This document shows, one piece after another, positions 36,801-44,598 of a DNA stretch of 64,000 nucleotides. Positions within the stretch are counted from its first letter, which is position 1, and the number at the start of each line of letters is the position of its first letter. The stretch covers positions 77,575,094 through 77,639,093 of the forward strand of contig OY754337.1 in the NCBI GenBank assembly GCA_963573305.1. The letters run 5' to 3'. A model generated the notes under the pieces. It was not told where the DNA came from, did no database searches, and saw only the letters and a program-made list of their open reading frames with translations. Source of the stretch: Pyrrhosoma nymphula (Eukaryota > Arthropoda > Insecta > Odonata > Coenagrionidae). The position numbers and the translations under genes were made by a program.

Positions 36801-39137
36801 GAGATGGGCAGGTCCAGCCCAATCTTTCAGATGGGCAGCGACCACATGTCGGCAAGGTTCTATTGTAAGGATCCTCCTTTCAAAACAGTTATTCCCTCTA
36901 GGGAACAGTGGGAGAGAGGGGGTAAACATCTCCACATCGAAGCCTCTGTGTGGTATACAGATGGCTCCAGAAAAGACAATAAAGCAGGGGCAAGCATCTA
37001 CACAGGTAGCCCTTCAAGATCGTATCACTTCTCCTTAGGGAAGTACGCCACATTGTTCCAGGCTGAAATCTTTGCGATTCTGACCTGTGCCTATATTATC
37101 AAGGATCGAGACCTAAAAAAAGGACCAATCCACATATGCACCGACAGTCAAGCTGCGATCAAGGCGCTTAACTCACCTTGGTGTACATCACGCCTACTAC
37201 AAGAGTGTCGAGAGGCACTATCGGAGTTAGCTAGGCATTGTAGAGTAAAGCTTTTCTGGGTACCTGGTCACAAAGGCATACCCGGAAATGAAAAGGCGGA
37301 CGAGCTCGCCAAAGCTGGCGCTAGTCACAATCCAACTGGACCGGAACCAGTTCTACCAATCACCCCTGCTATTGGGAGAGCAGAGGTCAGAGAATGGACA
37401 TCTGGCAGACACTCTGAGATCTGGAACTCCACACAGGGACTAAGACAAGCTAGGCTCCACTTAGCGGGACCTAAGCCTAGCTTGACGAGAAAACTTCTAT
37501 CCCTGGATAGAAGCCAACTCAGAACAATAGTTGGACTGTTGACAGGCCACTATCGTGTCAATAGGCACCTCAATCTCCTGGGACTGATTAACTCACCAAG
37601 TTGTCGATGGTGCGAAGAAGAGGATGAAACCACATCTCATATTCTCTGTGAGTGCCCTGTAATCTCCAGGACTCGCATGAGACACCTTGGGGCTGCACAC
37701 ATGGACCCCAAGGAAATCAGGGACATCCCCATCAGAGATATTCTGGCCTTTAGCAAGGCCATAGGACTCTATGGGTGATGTCAATCTTGCGGATGGCACA
37801 ATGGACCGTTAGGTCTAAGTGCCCCAGGACTCCATAGGGGTCCTGCCGCTAATGCAATCTAATCTAATCTATAGCATTCCAAAATTTGCAACGTTGTCTT
37901 GTTGAAGCCTCTAACTGCAATGCCACTGCTGACACTACAATGAAAATGCAACTATAGCAACATTTTCTTCATCTATGTATTTTTCCAATCAAAACCAGAA
38001 TGTAAATGACAATTGCATAAACAAACTCAATACTCATTTCACAAACAACTGTTGAGGTTGTACAATTGTACATTGTTGTGGTTAGAATAAAATTGCTATG
38101 TCGTGAATGGGTGCATTCAACCGACGGAGACGCTCTGGAGCGTTTTGGCTGAATGCATAGGCTCAGTGTGAGTGGTCGGCCATCTTGGTGAGTGGAAGAA
38201 ATCCTCGCTCACTGCTCACTGAGTGGTAAAATATGGCGGTAGTATAAAAGCAGAAACGTAAGTACTCAAGGGCAAAGTGAAAATTAAGGTAAGTAGGAAA
38301 TCGTAATGGATTCAAACCAAATTTATTTTATGTGTTTATATAAGATAATAATTTTGTTCCACCACATCTCGCTAGAAATTGTTGAATATATTTTCATGGC
38401 CTCACCAATTTCGTTAAAAATCTTTTATGTCATTACGTCATTGCATTTAGTGGGATGCTCGATTTGCTAAGCTGCAAAAGTTTAAATCATGGATCCGATC
38501 TAGGTGGTGGTGCATGAAATGAAAGAACAACAGATCTGATACGGCTATTCCTAGTTTTTGGACGAATACTTGCGTTGAGATTTTTGTGCAAGGTTTTTAA
38601 AATTTTCGCATTGGTAATGATTAACTTTGTCGAGTCTTATGTGGGAGAACCATAAATCCAAGGTGTGTCTAATGAAATCGAGTATGTGTCTCATGTATTC
38701 CATCATTGTACTTCTTTCTTCTCTATGCTTCGTAATCAATAAGGGGGAGTTTCAGAATGTGAACTAGCATAAATTTTTCTTTGCAGAAACGTTTACCTTC
38801 TGAGTATGATTTGGACTGTTCATCAGACAGTGGCGACGACAGTGACAGTTATGATGAGACTTATGTGCCTGAGGAAGAATCGCATCCTTATACTCTTGTA
38901 CCATTTCATAAGAAAAAGGAAGTGGTAGCTAAAGCCTTAGCTCATCCTGGATGGAAAATGCCGACATTGATGAGACTTACAACGGCATTGAAAAGTAGAA
39001 CTCAGTTGAACAAATGGATAAAAGAAGTTCAAGCTGGTCAGCAACAATTGACAAAAAGATGTGGATCATCTAAAAAAATCCCCAAATCCAAAAGTAAAAA
39101 GAAGTCCAGGGGTGAAAAATCAAAACATGCCCTATGA
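15687..39137 (+). CDS. ZAD-domain nuclear protein without C2H2 fingers (six coding exons)
   Basis: Exons 15687-15821, 16444-16611, 28565-28867, 28957-29025, 29153-29326 and 38787-39137 join in phase 0 throughout and give about 399 residues. Residues 1-80 form a ZAD (zinc-finger-associated domain): CRLC at 10-13 and C57/C60 are the four zinc ligands. ZADs mediate dimerisation of arthropod transcription factors and chromatin architectural proteins. Unlike most family members there is no C2H2 array; the middle has four psi-K-x-E SUMO-acceptor-type motifs (IKKE 107 and 152, VKLE 208, LKME 258), then an acidic Ser/Asp/Glu stretch (about 291-315) and a Lys/Ser-rich tail (about 379-399) that could be a nuclear signal. 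Likely nuclear; the partner and target are unknown. Introns 2 (12 kb) and 5 (9.5 kb) are packed with transposons. All exons are open, so the gene looks intact. Confidence 0.8.
16444..16611 (+). CDS. ZAD gene exon 2 (second zinc pair)
   Basis: Acceptor TACTTTAG, donor CAG|GTAAGT. Encodes the second half of the ZAD with W-Q-I-C-S-C-C-L and a Cys-rich helix; 56 codons. Confidence 0.85.
16856..21088 (-). mobile_element. piggyBac transposon with both ends
   Basis: CACGTTGAGTGCG (16860-16872) and its exact complement CGCACTCAACGTG (21072-21084) are flanked by TTAA on both sides (16856-16859, 21085-21088), the signature target of piggyBac. Subterminal GTCACTCATGAG blocks lie inside both ends (about 17014 and 21051), with a further GTCACTCATG near 21010. 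The element is 4.2 kb, longer than usual, with 1.2 kb of non-coding DNA on each side of the transposase. The block at 20400-20480 is unusually GC-rich. Confidence 0.9.
18030..19806 (-). pseudogene. piggyBac transposase, one stop and one frameshift
   Basis: The minus-strand protein starts at 19806 with a Ser/Asp/Glu-rich N-terminus. The DDE_Tnp_1_7 domain follows and keeps all three catalytic aspartates in GLDESM, MDSFYNS and GGVDRCDQ contexts. A C-terminal Cys-rich RING-like domain (C-x2-C ... C-x2-C ... H) ends at 18030. An in-frame TGA at 19180-19182 splits the first third, and a frameshift of about one base near 18556 separates the second and third parts. In an intact copy it excises and inserts the element at TTAA without footprints. 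Two lesions in 1.8 kb suggest recent inactivation. Confidence 0.9.
21089..22183. other. Intron spacer without assignable features
   Basis: Short frames on both strands (for example minus 21213-21401 and 21475-21723) have no motif I can name. This is intronic DNA between the piggyBac and mariner insertions. Confidence 0.5.
22186..23041 (-). pseudogene. mariner transposase, C-terminal two thirds, decayed
   Basis: Minus-strand frames give, in order, VLDDW, RWVPHLLNAHQK, TADETWVHHY (first catalytic Asp), HQDNAPAH (second Asp) and the C-terminal block KCFESNKDIMAAVDGYF with a terminal HWTKC. At least four stops and frame changes interrupt it. Confidence 0.8.
23181..24212 (+). pseudogene. CR1 ORF1 with SGNH-esterase domain, one frameshift
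   Basis: The frame from 23181 has an N-terminal coiled-coil-like heptad stretch (LLEARVAELERLVAEM), a Gly/Arg/Ser-rich linker and the start of an SGNH/GDSL hydrolase: block I IVLLGSSNVRR with the candidate nucleophile Ser, then AHVGTND. It stops at 23967-23969, but the domain resumes in another frame (PRTDCGPRVWDRI, FVDLRPVL, and VHYSNEA with the expected His) to TAG at 24210-24212. The break is a small indel near 23960. Esterase-type ORF1 is a hallmark of CR1/L2 LINEs; the enzyme's role in retrotransposition is unclear. High GC compared with ORF2. Confidence 0.75.
24200..27211 (+). CDS. CR1 ORF2: AP endonuclease and reverse transcriptase, intact
   Basis: An uninterrupted frame runs from about 24200 (overlapping the end of ORF1) to TAA at 27211; the first ATG is at 24545, but conserved endonuclease sequence (VVVNCRSVKNK) already begins near 24477, so translation probably starts earlier or by reinitiation. 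The endonuclease has GGGVFIAV, GGDFNLPSINWD and ISDHRVIF. The reverse transcriptase has SPGPEGIPA, FLDFKKAFDTVPH, GVPQGSVIGPLLF, the FADD catalytic box (about 26462) and YLGVTI. The C-terminus ends RTIRDFNKC. It nicks target DNA and copies the LINE RNA. Intactness makes this the youngest element of the nest. Confidence 0.9.
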   Translation, partial: FFRLEGRSSSGICKDLTERSLRGSPHCENVHIQVNLEGLKPENSDNIPKTRTPAKEIISNVISTSSEIRPPNTHKRGKEPTDTQSTKYDINFVVVNCRSVKNKRAEIEHIFQDADVVIGTESWLTEDISDSEVFPPGYKIYRCDRSDRTGGGVFIAVKSHLHSTAHEITDNEIESVWCTIKQRNKRSIHVCSFYRPPNSEADIIYQLENQISAFTLRDSKSVIIIGGDFNLPSINWDSYTVKPNSRNREISEILLITLTKHSLAQVVDKPTRGNKILDLFAVSHPRLIKQLDIIDGISDHRVIFAALKLEVESTVKPKRNIYLFDKCNFIKFGEMLNDSYTDFIAKTEDKSTDASWKYFLEILRQGINEYIPRKLKCDSKEPRWYNNDVRRDLKRQRKLYNLFKKSITLGDKSKELEAKESYAAQRSKTKKSMRTALRNFKKKVLGELLEENPKSFWSYARELQGKSSTVDSLFDKDGKLVTDNIDKANTLNSHFESVYTTDDTPCYFDISFTEEPMKEITIQCDGITKQLQSIKNSKSPGPEGIPARVLKELAPQIAPFLDIIFKKSLSEGKIPIDWKIANVTPIFKKGNRHDPGNYRPISLTSIIGKILEHIVVSNIMTFLDSRNFLHGCQHGFRKGRSCETQLALFLHDVLKSGESKTQVDALFLDFKKAFDTVPHNKLLYKLQSCGLNETVVNWIRDFLSDRKQKVVLDGISSDAVKVTSGVPQGSVIGPLLFIIYINDLCSRISSKIRLFADDAVIYREINDHSDFEILSSDLNNVHVWSQEWGLELNLSKCAAVHFLRRSSNYPRVYAVDGVKITATDEVKYLGVTITSNLSWGTHIRNICGRALKKLGFVKRIVGRFSDEKVKERCYFALVRPHLEYAASIWDPVQKELIRELNKIQRKAARFVKNCYGRTDSVTQMLNELGWEPLETRRLRARLRLLEQLRIDIFQSDTENIILEPHYISRSDRNDKLREIFCRTDRYGNSFFPRTIRDFNKCKA
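27320..27560 (-). pseudogene. mariner transposase N-terminus (helix-turn-helix)
   Basis: From about 27560 the minus strand encodes MDKLEYCAVIKFFV, a frame change, then SSFSTVKKWVAEFKWGQTSF and CEGRPKTVTT, the first DNA-binding half of a mariner transposase. It stops at the LINE insertion point and resumes at 23037. Confidence 0.8.
27910..28075. mobile_element. Short hairpin insertion with hammerhead-like core (copy B)
   Basis: Arms of 37 nt (27963-27999 and 28028-28064) pair with few mismatches around a 28-nt loop. On the minus strand the loop reads ATGATGA-TGCAGTGCA-TT-GAAA, a degraded hammerhead core. The direct repeat TCCTCTCCTCAT (27910-27921, 28064-28075) flanks the insert as a probable target duplication. 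Confidence 0.5.
28330..28517 (+). mobile_element. Short hairpin insertion with hammerhead-ribozyme core (copy A)
   Basis: The direct repeat GTAAAGAATACATT at 28330-28343 and 28504-28517 brackets a 160-bp insert. Inside, 34-nt arms (28381-28414, 28470-28503) match at 32 positions. The loop has GTAC, CTGATGA (28424-28430), a GGCT-CTGTG-AGCC hairpin, GAAA (28445-28448), A-CGCA-TT and GTAC, the layout of a type I hammerhead with minimal stem III. One extra T follows CTGATGA. Confidence 0.65.
28565..28867 (+). CDS. ZAD gene exon 3, probable GC donor
   Basis: Acceptor TTTTTCAG at 28564. The frame stays open for 101 codons to AAG|GCAAGC at 28867/28868. The only nearby GT (28837) would put the next exon in a frame with an early stop, so a GC-AG intron of 89 bp is inferred. 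Without splicing here the frame ends at TAA nine bases further on. Confidence 0.7.
28957..29025 (+). CDS. ZAD gene exon 4 (69 bp)
   Basis: Acceptor CTCTGCAG, donor CAG|GTATGC; 23 codons containing a VKLEPVE SUMO-type motif. Confidence 0.75.
29153..29326 (+). CDS. ZAD gene exon 5
   Basis: Acceptor TTGTTTTTAG, donor GTG|GTAAGC; 58 codons with LKMEPEVE. Confidence 0.75.
29347..29430. repeat. hAT-like terminus rich in TCGAGT/ACTCGA palindromes
   Basis: TAGGGATGTGCGAGTACTCG near 29347 resembles the end of a hAT MITE. The next 70 bases hold eight copies of CGAGT or ACTCG in both orientations. No matching second end was found before 29660. Confidence 0.35.
29665..32613. mobile_element. Non-autonomous DNA element with GGGGCCTAATTCT termini
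   Basis: GGGGCCTAATTCTCGTTCTT at 29665 is mirrored at 32594-32613 (GGGGCCTAATTCT-GTTCTT on the other strand). Both subterminal 200-bp regions are GC-rich, while the centre is AT-rich with tandem repeats and no transposase. No exact target duplication is visible, so the superfamily is open. Confidence 0.6.
31174..32115. repeat. ~411-bp tandem repeat, two full copies plus a partial
   Basis: Copies start at about 31301 and 31712; shared blocks include GAACGATCAC/GAACAATCAC, CATTACAGCCGAATAATAGC, CATGCATATCCAATTGGTGG and CTTAAGTTAATGAAAGCC. A truncated copy precedes them at about 31107-31240. Interior of the GGGGCC element. Confidence 0.85.
32994..34387. mobile_element. Tigger/pogo-like non-autonomous element
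   Basis: CAGTATGTCCTCGTTTAATG at 32994 and CAGTGTGTCCTTGT.TTGTA read inward from 34387 form imperfect terminal inverted repeats, each next to TA (32992-32993, 34388-34389). The interior (1.4 kb) has no transposase; the sequence near the left end (CCGTTTAACATTGTTTGGCGATAACGTTG) is typical of pogo-family ends. Confidence 0.5.
34629..34892 (+). mobile_element. SINE-like insert: tRNA-like core between 37-bp inverted arms
   Basis: ACGAAAATGCAACT at 34629-34642 and 34879-34892 is a 14-bp target duplication around 236 bp. The core (about 34776-34848) has box A-like TAGCTTAACTTGTTAAAGC and box B GGGTTCGAATC, and folds into D, anticodon and T arms. Arms at 34710-34746 and 34843-34879 match at 36 of 37 positions in inverted orientation. 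Confidence 0.75.
34963..37882 (+). mobile_element. 5'-truncated LINE with RNase H (I/LOA/R1-like group)
   Basis: The 13-bp direct repeat TATAGCATTCCAA (34963-34975, 37870-37882) bounds the insert exactly. It ends with repeated TAATC units (about 37853-37869). The endonuclease is lost by 5' truncation. Confidence 0.85.
35060..37778 (+). pseudogene. LINE ORF2: reverse transcriptase, RNase H, zinc knuckle; frameshifted
   Basis: The reverse transcriptase (35186-36787 frame) shows FIPKPGKTDY, LRGISLMSFFLKTLE, a degraded palm AFLDIEGTFNNT, GCPQGGVLSPLLWNL and YADDLAIL (about 36143). A nine-C run at 36685-36693 shifts the frame, and the same protein continues to 37778 with an RNase H domain (TDGSRKDNKAG, the Asp of CTDSQAA, and WVPGHKGIPGNEKADELA) and a C-terminal C-x2-C-x8-H-x4-C knuckle. 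RNase H after reverse transcriptase places it in the I/LOA/R1-type LINEs. The palm EGTF in place of KAF-type residues, together with the frameshift, indicates an inactive copy. Confidence 0.85.
38140..38289 (+). promoter_or_regulatory. Candidate internal promoter and noncoding first exon in ZAD intron 5
   Basis: GGCCATCTTGG (YY1/Pho-type) at about 38179, ATATGGCGGT at 38231, and TATAAAA at 38243-38249 precede a consensus donor AAG|GTAAGT at 38289/38290. A transcript starting near 38270 could splice to the terminal ZAD exon at 38787 and would begin without the ZAD. Sequence inference only. Confidence 0.35.
38787..39137 (+). CDS. ZAD gene terminal exon
   Basis: Acceptor TTTTTCTTTGCAG at 38786. 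Encodes 116 residues: an acidic start, a short helical region around KALAHPGWKMPTLMRL, and a Lys/Ser-rich end; TGA at 39135-39137. AATAAA at 39396 closes the transcript. Confidence 0.75.
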   Translation, partial: KRLPSEYDLDCSSDSGDDSDSYDETYVPEEESHPYTLVPFHKKKEVVAKALAHPGWKMPTLMRLTTALKSRTQLNKWIKEVQAGQQQLTKRCGSSKKIPKSKSKKKSRGEKSKHAL

Positions 39138-39395
39138 TAATCCAAGGTCTCCAAATTCAGTTGTTTCCAATTCCAAACAAGGTTTTCTGTTATATGTTGT
39201 CATTTGTGATTTATTTAATCCATCACTATTTAGAAGTACAAATTTTTTAACTACTGGCTCTTTTGGTGATATATGTATCAGGTGTGTTTATGCAATCTTG
39301 TAATAATATTCATTCAAGGTTTTAACATGTTTTTAATCTCCAAAAGATCCAAAGGAATTTTTTTAACGCAAGCTGTGACATTTGCTATTTAGACA

Positions 39396-39401
39396 AATAA
39401 A
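39396..39401 (+). promoter_or_regulatory. Poly(A) signal of the ZAD gene
   Basis: AATAAA about 260 bp after the stop codon, followed within 15-30 bases by GTTGTTGTTTCCTGG, a GT-rich element. Confidence 0.65.
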
Positions 39402-42400
39402 GTTGTTGTTTCCTGGCTTTGGATTAAAGCCATTTTCTTGTAATGTCTTGTTTTTCTTTGTTTATAAGTCTCTTCTTTAACACATGACCTTGAAGATTCC
39501 TTCTTTGGCCGCCTCTGATGTTCCATGACTTTGGAATTCTTTTCAGAACAGGAACTTCACCGATATGGTTTTTTTTTCATGCCGCGTTATTGAATAGTGC
39601 TAAGGCACTTATGTCTTAATCTACTTGTGAACTGAGTGTTGCATGAATGAGCAGGCTGAGTTTGCATCCATTAATGATAGGTGCTTAGAGTGTAATTATG
39701 TGTGCAGGGTTGTCACTAACCCCAAGAAGGAGTGCATGAACATCCTGATGTGTACTGTGATTTAACCGGGTGGTTCTGGTAGCATTGACCCTTTGGGTGA
39801 GGCGGTAAACCTTCTCCATCTTTCAATAAGGGACTCAATTGATCGATATGATGACTTGGAAAGAACTGTGTGAGTCTGGTGGATTCCATGATATCCCAAT
39901 CGAAGATGAATGGAATATAACAGAGTTAAATGAATAAGAGGGCTACCTGCAGAAGAGATGGTGCTCACTTGATCTGCAGGATGGCTTATGAGAGGGACGT
40001 AAAGTATAGCCAATCCTACTATACCCTGATTAAAGAGGAGCATGATATGACAAGGGATATCCAGTTATAGGGATGCCCACTAAGGACGCACAGAGCATCC
40101 TTAGTTAATACGTTGAGAACATGTCTCAGCGTCCGCGGTTACCACTTGTTCCCTGGAATGGGTATGAAAAGATGTTTGGGGGTGTGCCCAATTCAGCAAG
40201 TTACTTTATTTTAGGAAAACTATACTTTTGAAGTTATATTTACCCTTTTTCAATAAATACAGATTTTGATTGTACTCTCTTTCTTTTGGATAAAAGTTTT
40301 TTTTTTTAAGATTTAAAAAATCTAATGTAACAAGCCACTTTTTCATGCTAGTCAGCTTCAAGACCTTTCCAATGTTTCTTTGGAAAGTTCTTGAAGTAAA
40401 ACACTAACTTTTCCTTGGGTGGAGCAGTGGTTGGCGTTGTCAATTGTTTCTCTTGAAAACTTGTAGGTATAATAGTAATTGTGGCGACAAAGATATTCAG
40501 AAAAGCACAGACGATAGTAGCAAAAATTAGGACTACATATTGAATATTTTATACTTAATATCTTAATATATGTATATCTGCCCCTACTATAAATGGAGCT
40601 ACTAGTGCTTGGAGAGGCTTCTACTATACCTTTTGGATGAGCTTTCTCGAGATCCAAGGTGCTCTTTCTATCCAGCTACCAACAAAACCACATCGGGGAG
40701 ATTCGAAGGCACGTTGACTATACCAAGACTTCAAGGTATGTACCTTGCCTACAGACTTGTTTGAATTGTAATAAAATTTTGTTTTATGAATGTTCCTGTG
40801 GAAGTCAATCTCATTCTGAGGCTGTTGTCATTTCTTTGGACTTCTTCTACCTGCCTCAGTCGTTTCAATAGCGACGACAAGTTACATTTATTTGAGTCGC
40901 AAGTTAATAGCCCATGGATGGCTGATGTTGACATTATTTAAGGATGTTCCTTGAAGGGTTTGGTAATATTTTTAAGTACGACTTATATTTCAAAATACAT
41001 ATCATGACAAAAGTTTGTTTGCTGCGTGCATAATCTCAGTTAAGTGATTAAAAATGGTACTGTTATGACATTAGGGTATTATTTGCGGGTGTCAAAGGCA
41101 ACATGGAAAATGAAATGGAATCCATTCTTGGGGAATTGGTTTAGGAATATTAGAACAAGAAAGACCTGCATCATAAAGTGAAGATAACATTATTGAACTG
41201 AATACTTATGTGGAAATTGTAATGTGGATGCCTTAGAATAAATGTGATTACATTTTACTATTCATTTTTATTAATACATATATATTTCTTTCTTATGACG
41301 TTATTTGCACTCCATATGCCATTATAGTTGTTCAATATTCTACTGAGTGAAGGTTACTTTGGGATTATTATAAATTTGTATGGAAGCTTGAACATACAAT
41401 GCAGAATATTTCTTTGGAAATACGAGGCTCTAAGTTTGCATAAGTATTGCTCGAAATGTATTCAATCTAGCTTTAGCATAGTGAGAGGAATAAGTAGGAT
41501 TGGGTTACGTGCGTTAAAAATCAAACAAGTTACAATTGAAAAAGAATATTGTATGAATATTTTGCCCCTCGGATTCAAATTTCTCTTGCCCACTTTGGTG
41601 TGCAGAAATAAGGTGAGCGCCTAATCGCACGATTTTAAACGTCAATAATATTGATGCAAATTAGAATCTATTCCGATTTCAGCATGATGACTCTTGCACG
41701 AGTTGATTGAAAGGATCCGATTGTATAGTGAATCAATTCACGCAATGTGATTCTAAGCGAGTCATTCGTTTTAATTGCCCATCACTGGATGCCACAAACA
41801 TGTAAATGGGAGGGAACAGGTTCAAAATGAGATACATCGTCAAAATAATCTACTTACGATCAGTGAAAGTATAGTTAAAATTAAAGGTTGTGTCACCAAC
41901 ATCGGCCAGTTTCCACCTCGGAGCATCCATTTCCTACTGAACAAAGATCATATTCTCAGGAGTTTCGCTCTACAATAACATCCCTCCTGGTAGGCTTTAC
42001 TCCATGATTTTACATACTTTGATGCATAGCCATGGTTGGTGAAACCGGTTGGGCAGTTTTCATAAATTGTACTTCGTGGAACTAATTAAAGAAGCTTATT
42101 TTCTTCTACAATTCTGTGATTCCCCATTTTATGCATACCTATACACTTTGAACTATTCATTGCGTCGAAAAAAGATTCTCTTTCTATTTCCCTACATCTG
42201 TTGCACTTTTTTGATTAAAAATAAACGCGATTTAAATTTTCATAAAAATAACGCTACTTAAGTTACGCCCTTGCCGTACACTACACACATTTGGAAATCA
42301 GAATGATTTATCATTTGGCACAAAACCTACCAGGAATTCGTAGCCATATTTTGGTTATATCTTTCAAAATTAGTAGAAGATAGGTTAACGAAACGTATTT

Positions 42401-42440
42401 TGTTCGTGTAATTTAGGGTAACTCGCAATTTTAGCGTGTG
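39402..42440. other. Intergenic stretch without supported genes
   Basis: Frames up to about 99 residues occur on both strands (for example minus 40358-40657, plus 41328-41624) but show no domains, splice context or codon pattern worth a call. The DNA is AT-rich, with no clear transposon ends. Confidence 0.5.
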
Positions 42441-42731
42441 ATCAAAAATGGGCTCATTCAGGGTTAGCGCCAATGCTTGAAAGCGCGCCGGCGCGCCACG
42501 GTCGTATATACAGGTCTGGCAACTTCCTATATTACCCTACAGGCTGAGCTGGCAGACCTTTGAGGCTGAGAGAGTGGTTCCTGCTTAGTGGCGCTGATAG
42601 TACCCACCCCAAGCTTTCCGTTAGGATTACATGGTGAGAAAGGCGATTTATACGGTGCTCGAGAAGAAAAGTGAGAAAATCTTTGTCCACGAGTAGCTTT
42701 CAGTTTTCCTTGGATTGTGACTGATTCATCG
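42440..42731 (+). promoter_or_regulatory. GC-rich promoter and noncoding first exon of the THAP gene
   Basis: A CpG-rich block with the palindrome GGCGCGCCGGCGCGCC-like core near 42482-42498 lies 370 bp before the THAP ATG. The donor ATCG|GTGAGT at 42731/42732 and acceptor TTTATCATGCAG at 42840 suggest a noncoding first exon. Confidence 0.5.
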
Positions 42732-42747
42732 GTGAGTATAGATGTTG

Positions 42748-42806
42748 ATTATATACCGATATGTCACTTAATGTTGAATATATACCGATATGTCACTTAA
42801 TGTTGA
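42748..42806. repeat. Two tandem copies of a ~29-bp unit
   Basis: ATATACCGATATGTCACTTA plus ATGTTGA occurs twice in direct succession in the first THAP intron. Confidence 0.85.
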
Positions 42807-42849
42807 ATAAAATGAGCCTAAAATGCCATTTATCATGCAGGTGTTCACC

Positions 42850-44383
42850 ATGCCGAGCAGTTGCGTGGCTCCGGGTTGTAAGGAAGGATACGGGTCGAAA
42901 AAGTCATCATTGTCTCTTTTTTTCCGTTCCGAAAGATCCCGAGAAGCGTGCCAAATGGCAAGCTGCTATACCTAGAAAGGATTTTGTGTTAAGGGCGACA
43001 CAGGTTGTCTGCTAGAAGCAATTTGCCCCGCAGGACATTATAAGAAAAAGGATGTTTAAAGATGACGATGGAAATATCATTGGAGAGGTAAGTGTTTCAT
43101 AGTTTTAATTATAATTATGCCCCTCTTATATTTTCATGTTAATGATAGATATCATTAGCGAAAAGCCGAGCAACGATGGCTTATTCTAATTTATTATGAG
43201 TCTTTACATCTCAACCATCAGTAATGTTCCTAAAAATTACGTTTGAGAAAGTAGTATTCCTATGGTGAATTTTTATGCTTTTATCGGAGCAGAGGTCCCG
43301 ATGAACATTGAGTTATTAACATTAGAACACTGCTGTGTCAAGGCTCTACGCAAAAAATAAATTACATAAACACATAACTGAAGATGAATAAATAGGAGAC
43401 TGTAAATGATTACATACTAGAATCCAATGTACTCTGTATATCCTTCTCGTAAGATGTCATTTGATTTGCTATGAGGTGGAGTGTTAGCTTGGTGGGTGGT
43501 AGGTTTCGTGTTCTTTTGGACAAGGAAACGTTTTTCATTGGTGTATTTATTTTTGATTATCACAGTTTTTTTTAACAATTTATAGGAACTACTGTAAGAA
43601 CAGCTGCGTGTAACCTAGCCTGTTTTCGATTGATGAAGATGAATAATTAGGAGACTGTAAATGATCACATAATGGTATCCAATGTATTCTGTATATCCTT
43701 CTCGTAAGATGTCATTTGATTTACTATGAGGGCGAGTGTTAGCTTGGTGGATGATAGGTTAATTTGTGTTCTTTGTAACTAAGAATAGGTATGTGTTCAT
43801 TAAATATTGGTCTTAGATGCTCTTTACTTATTAATGTATACAACTACACATAATGCTTTTGGAAATTTCAATATTGCATGTATGTAGTAGGCATTACTTT
43901 TTCGAATTTTGCAGCTGAAAGTGGTAATAAAATTTCATTGATACCTCTGCCATTGGGTTTTGTCTGATGCAGGTTTCTACGGTTTTTTCAGGTTTCAATC
44001 TACGAATTAATTCAGTGAAATTAGAAACAGATGAGACTTTTTTGAAGTGTACTTATCCATGTTGTTGAGGGAATAGGATAGGTTGCATTCTGGTCATCAT
44101 TTGTTAGCTTTTCACTATATTTTCTGCTTGAAGGGAAAGATAGTGATTTAATTTTCTTAGGGGTAAAACTGGTGTTGAGTTGCATGTATATTCTACCAGT
44201 ATATTTATATTCCTTCTTAAATTTCTTAAAATAATACTTATCTAGTTATCGTTATATTGTCATTGCTTTTAACTGCTTGAATGTATGTCACCCTGAACAT
44301 TTTTTTAAATACTTTTTCAGGGGACACTTGCAAGTGTCTTTGGTCCTTATTCGAAGAAATTTCAGGAAACCTTTGTCTTTTAA
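42850..44383 (+). pseudogene. THAP-domain gene with disabled zinc finger
   Basis: Exon 42841-43087 (ATG 42850) encodes MPSSCVAPGCKEGYG, the first C-x4-C of a THAP zinc finger. After a T7 run (42917-42923) the match continues one frame over: FSVPKDPEKRAKWQAAI, then VVC. The next codon is TAG, and the position expected for the last zinc ligand reads KQF in place of K-H-F, so His is lost. Further in frame the exon runs DIIRKRMFKDDDGNIIGE to donor GAG|GTAAGT. A second exon 44321-44383 (acceptor TTTTTCAG) adds 20 codons and TAA; AATAAA follows at 44593. THAP proteins bind DNA through this finger. One T insertion could be an assembly error, but the stop and the His-to-Gln change argue for a pseudogene. 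Confidence 0.65.
43381..43762. repeat. Direct repeat of ~127 bp, 255 bp apart
   Basis: AGGAGACTGTAAATGAT, CTGTATATCCTTCTCGTAAG, ATGTCATTTGATTT and GTGTTAGCTTGGTGG recur in order at 43381-43507 and 43636-43762 in the THAP intron. Confidence 0.85.
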
Positions 44384-44592
44384 TTTCCCATAATCTACAA
44401 TATGGAGCGGCAGTTTCTGACTGGAATCTTTGTGAATCACATCACCTTTGTGTTTTTTGTAGATGTTTTTGGAATTTTGAGTCACTGTTTCAGTGTAAAT
44501 TTTACTAATTTTATTTTGGCAAATAAGTTATATCTTGCTCTTCAACAATCTTACTTTGACATTGTATGACTTAATGTTCGTAGTATTTGCTT

Positions 44593-44598
44593 AATAAA
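44593..44598 (+). promoter_or_regulatory. Poly(A) signal of the THAP gene
   Basis: Overlapping AATAAATAAA about 210 bp after the inferred stop, followed by TTGATTCTTGAATTTGTTTTCC. Confidence 0.45.

Larger units (their letters stand above)
34590..38010. repeat. ~110-bp direct repeat split by the SINE and the LINE
   Basis: The segment beginning TGAGCCTCTACTTGCAATG (34593) and ending near AACGTTAATGAC is repeated at about 37903-38010 (TGAAGCCTCTAACTGCAATG ... AATGTAAATGAC). The SINE lies inside the first copy and the LINE lies between copies, so the tandem duplication predates both. Confidence 0.7.

Noticed and set aside
40358..41624. Minus 99-residue and plus 98-residue frames in the ZAD-THAP intergenic region
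   Set aside because: No motif, splice context or plausible regulatory signals; lengths are expected by chance in this AT-rich DNA.
42025..42062. Another hammerhead-like string (GCCATGGTTGGTGAAACCGGTTG)
   Set aside because: GAAA and CCGG are present but there is no CTGATGA-like core and no pairing arms.
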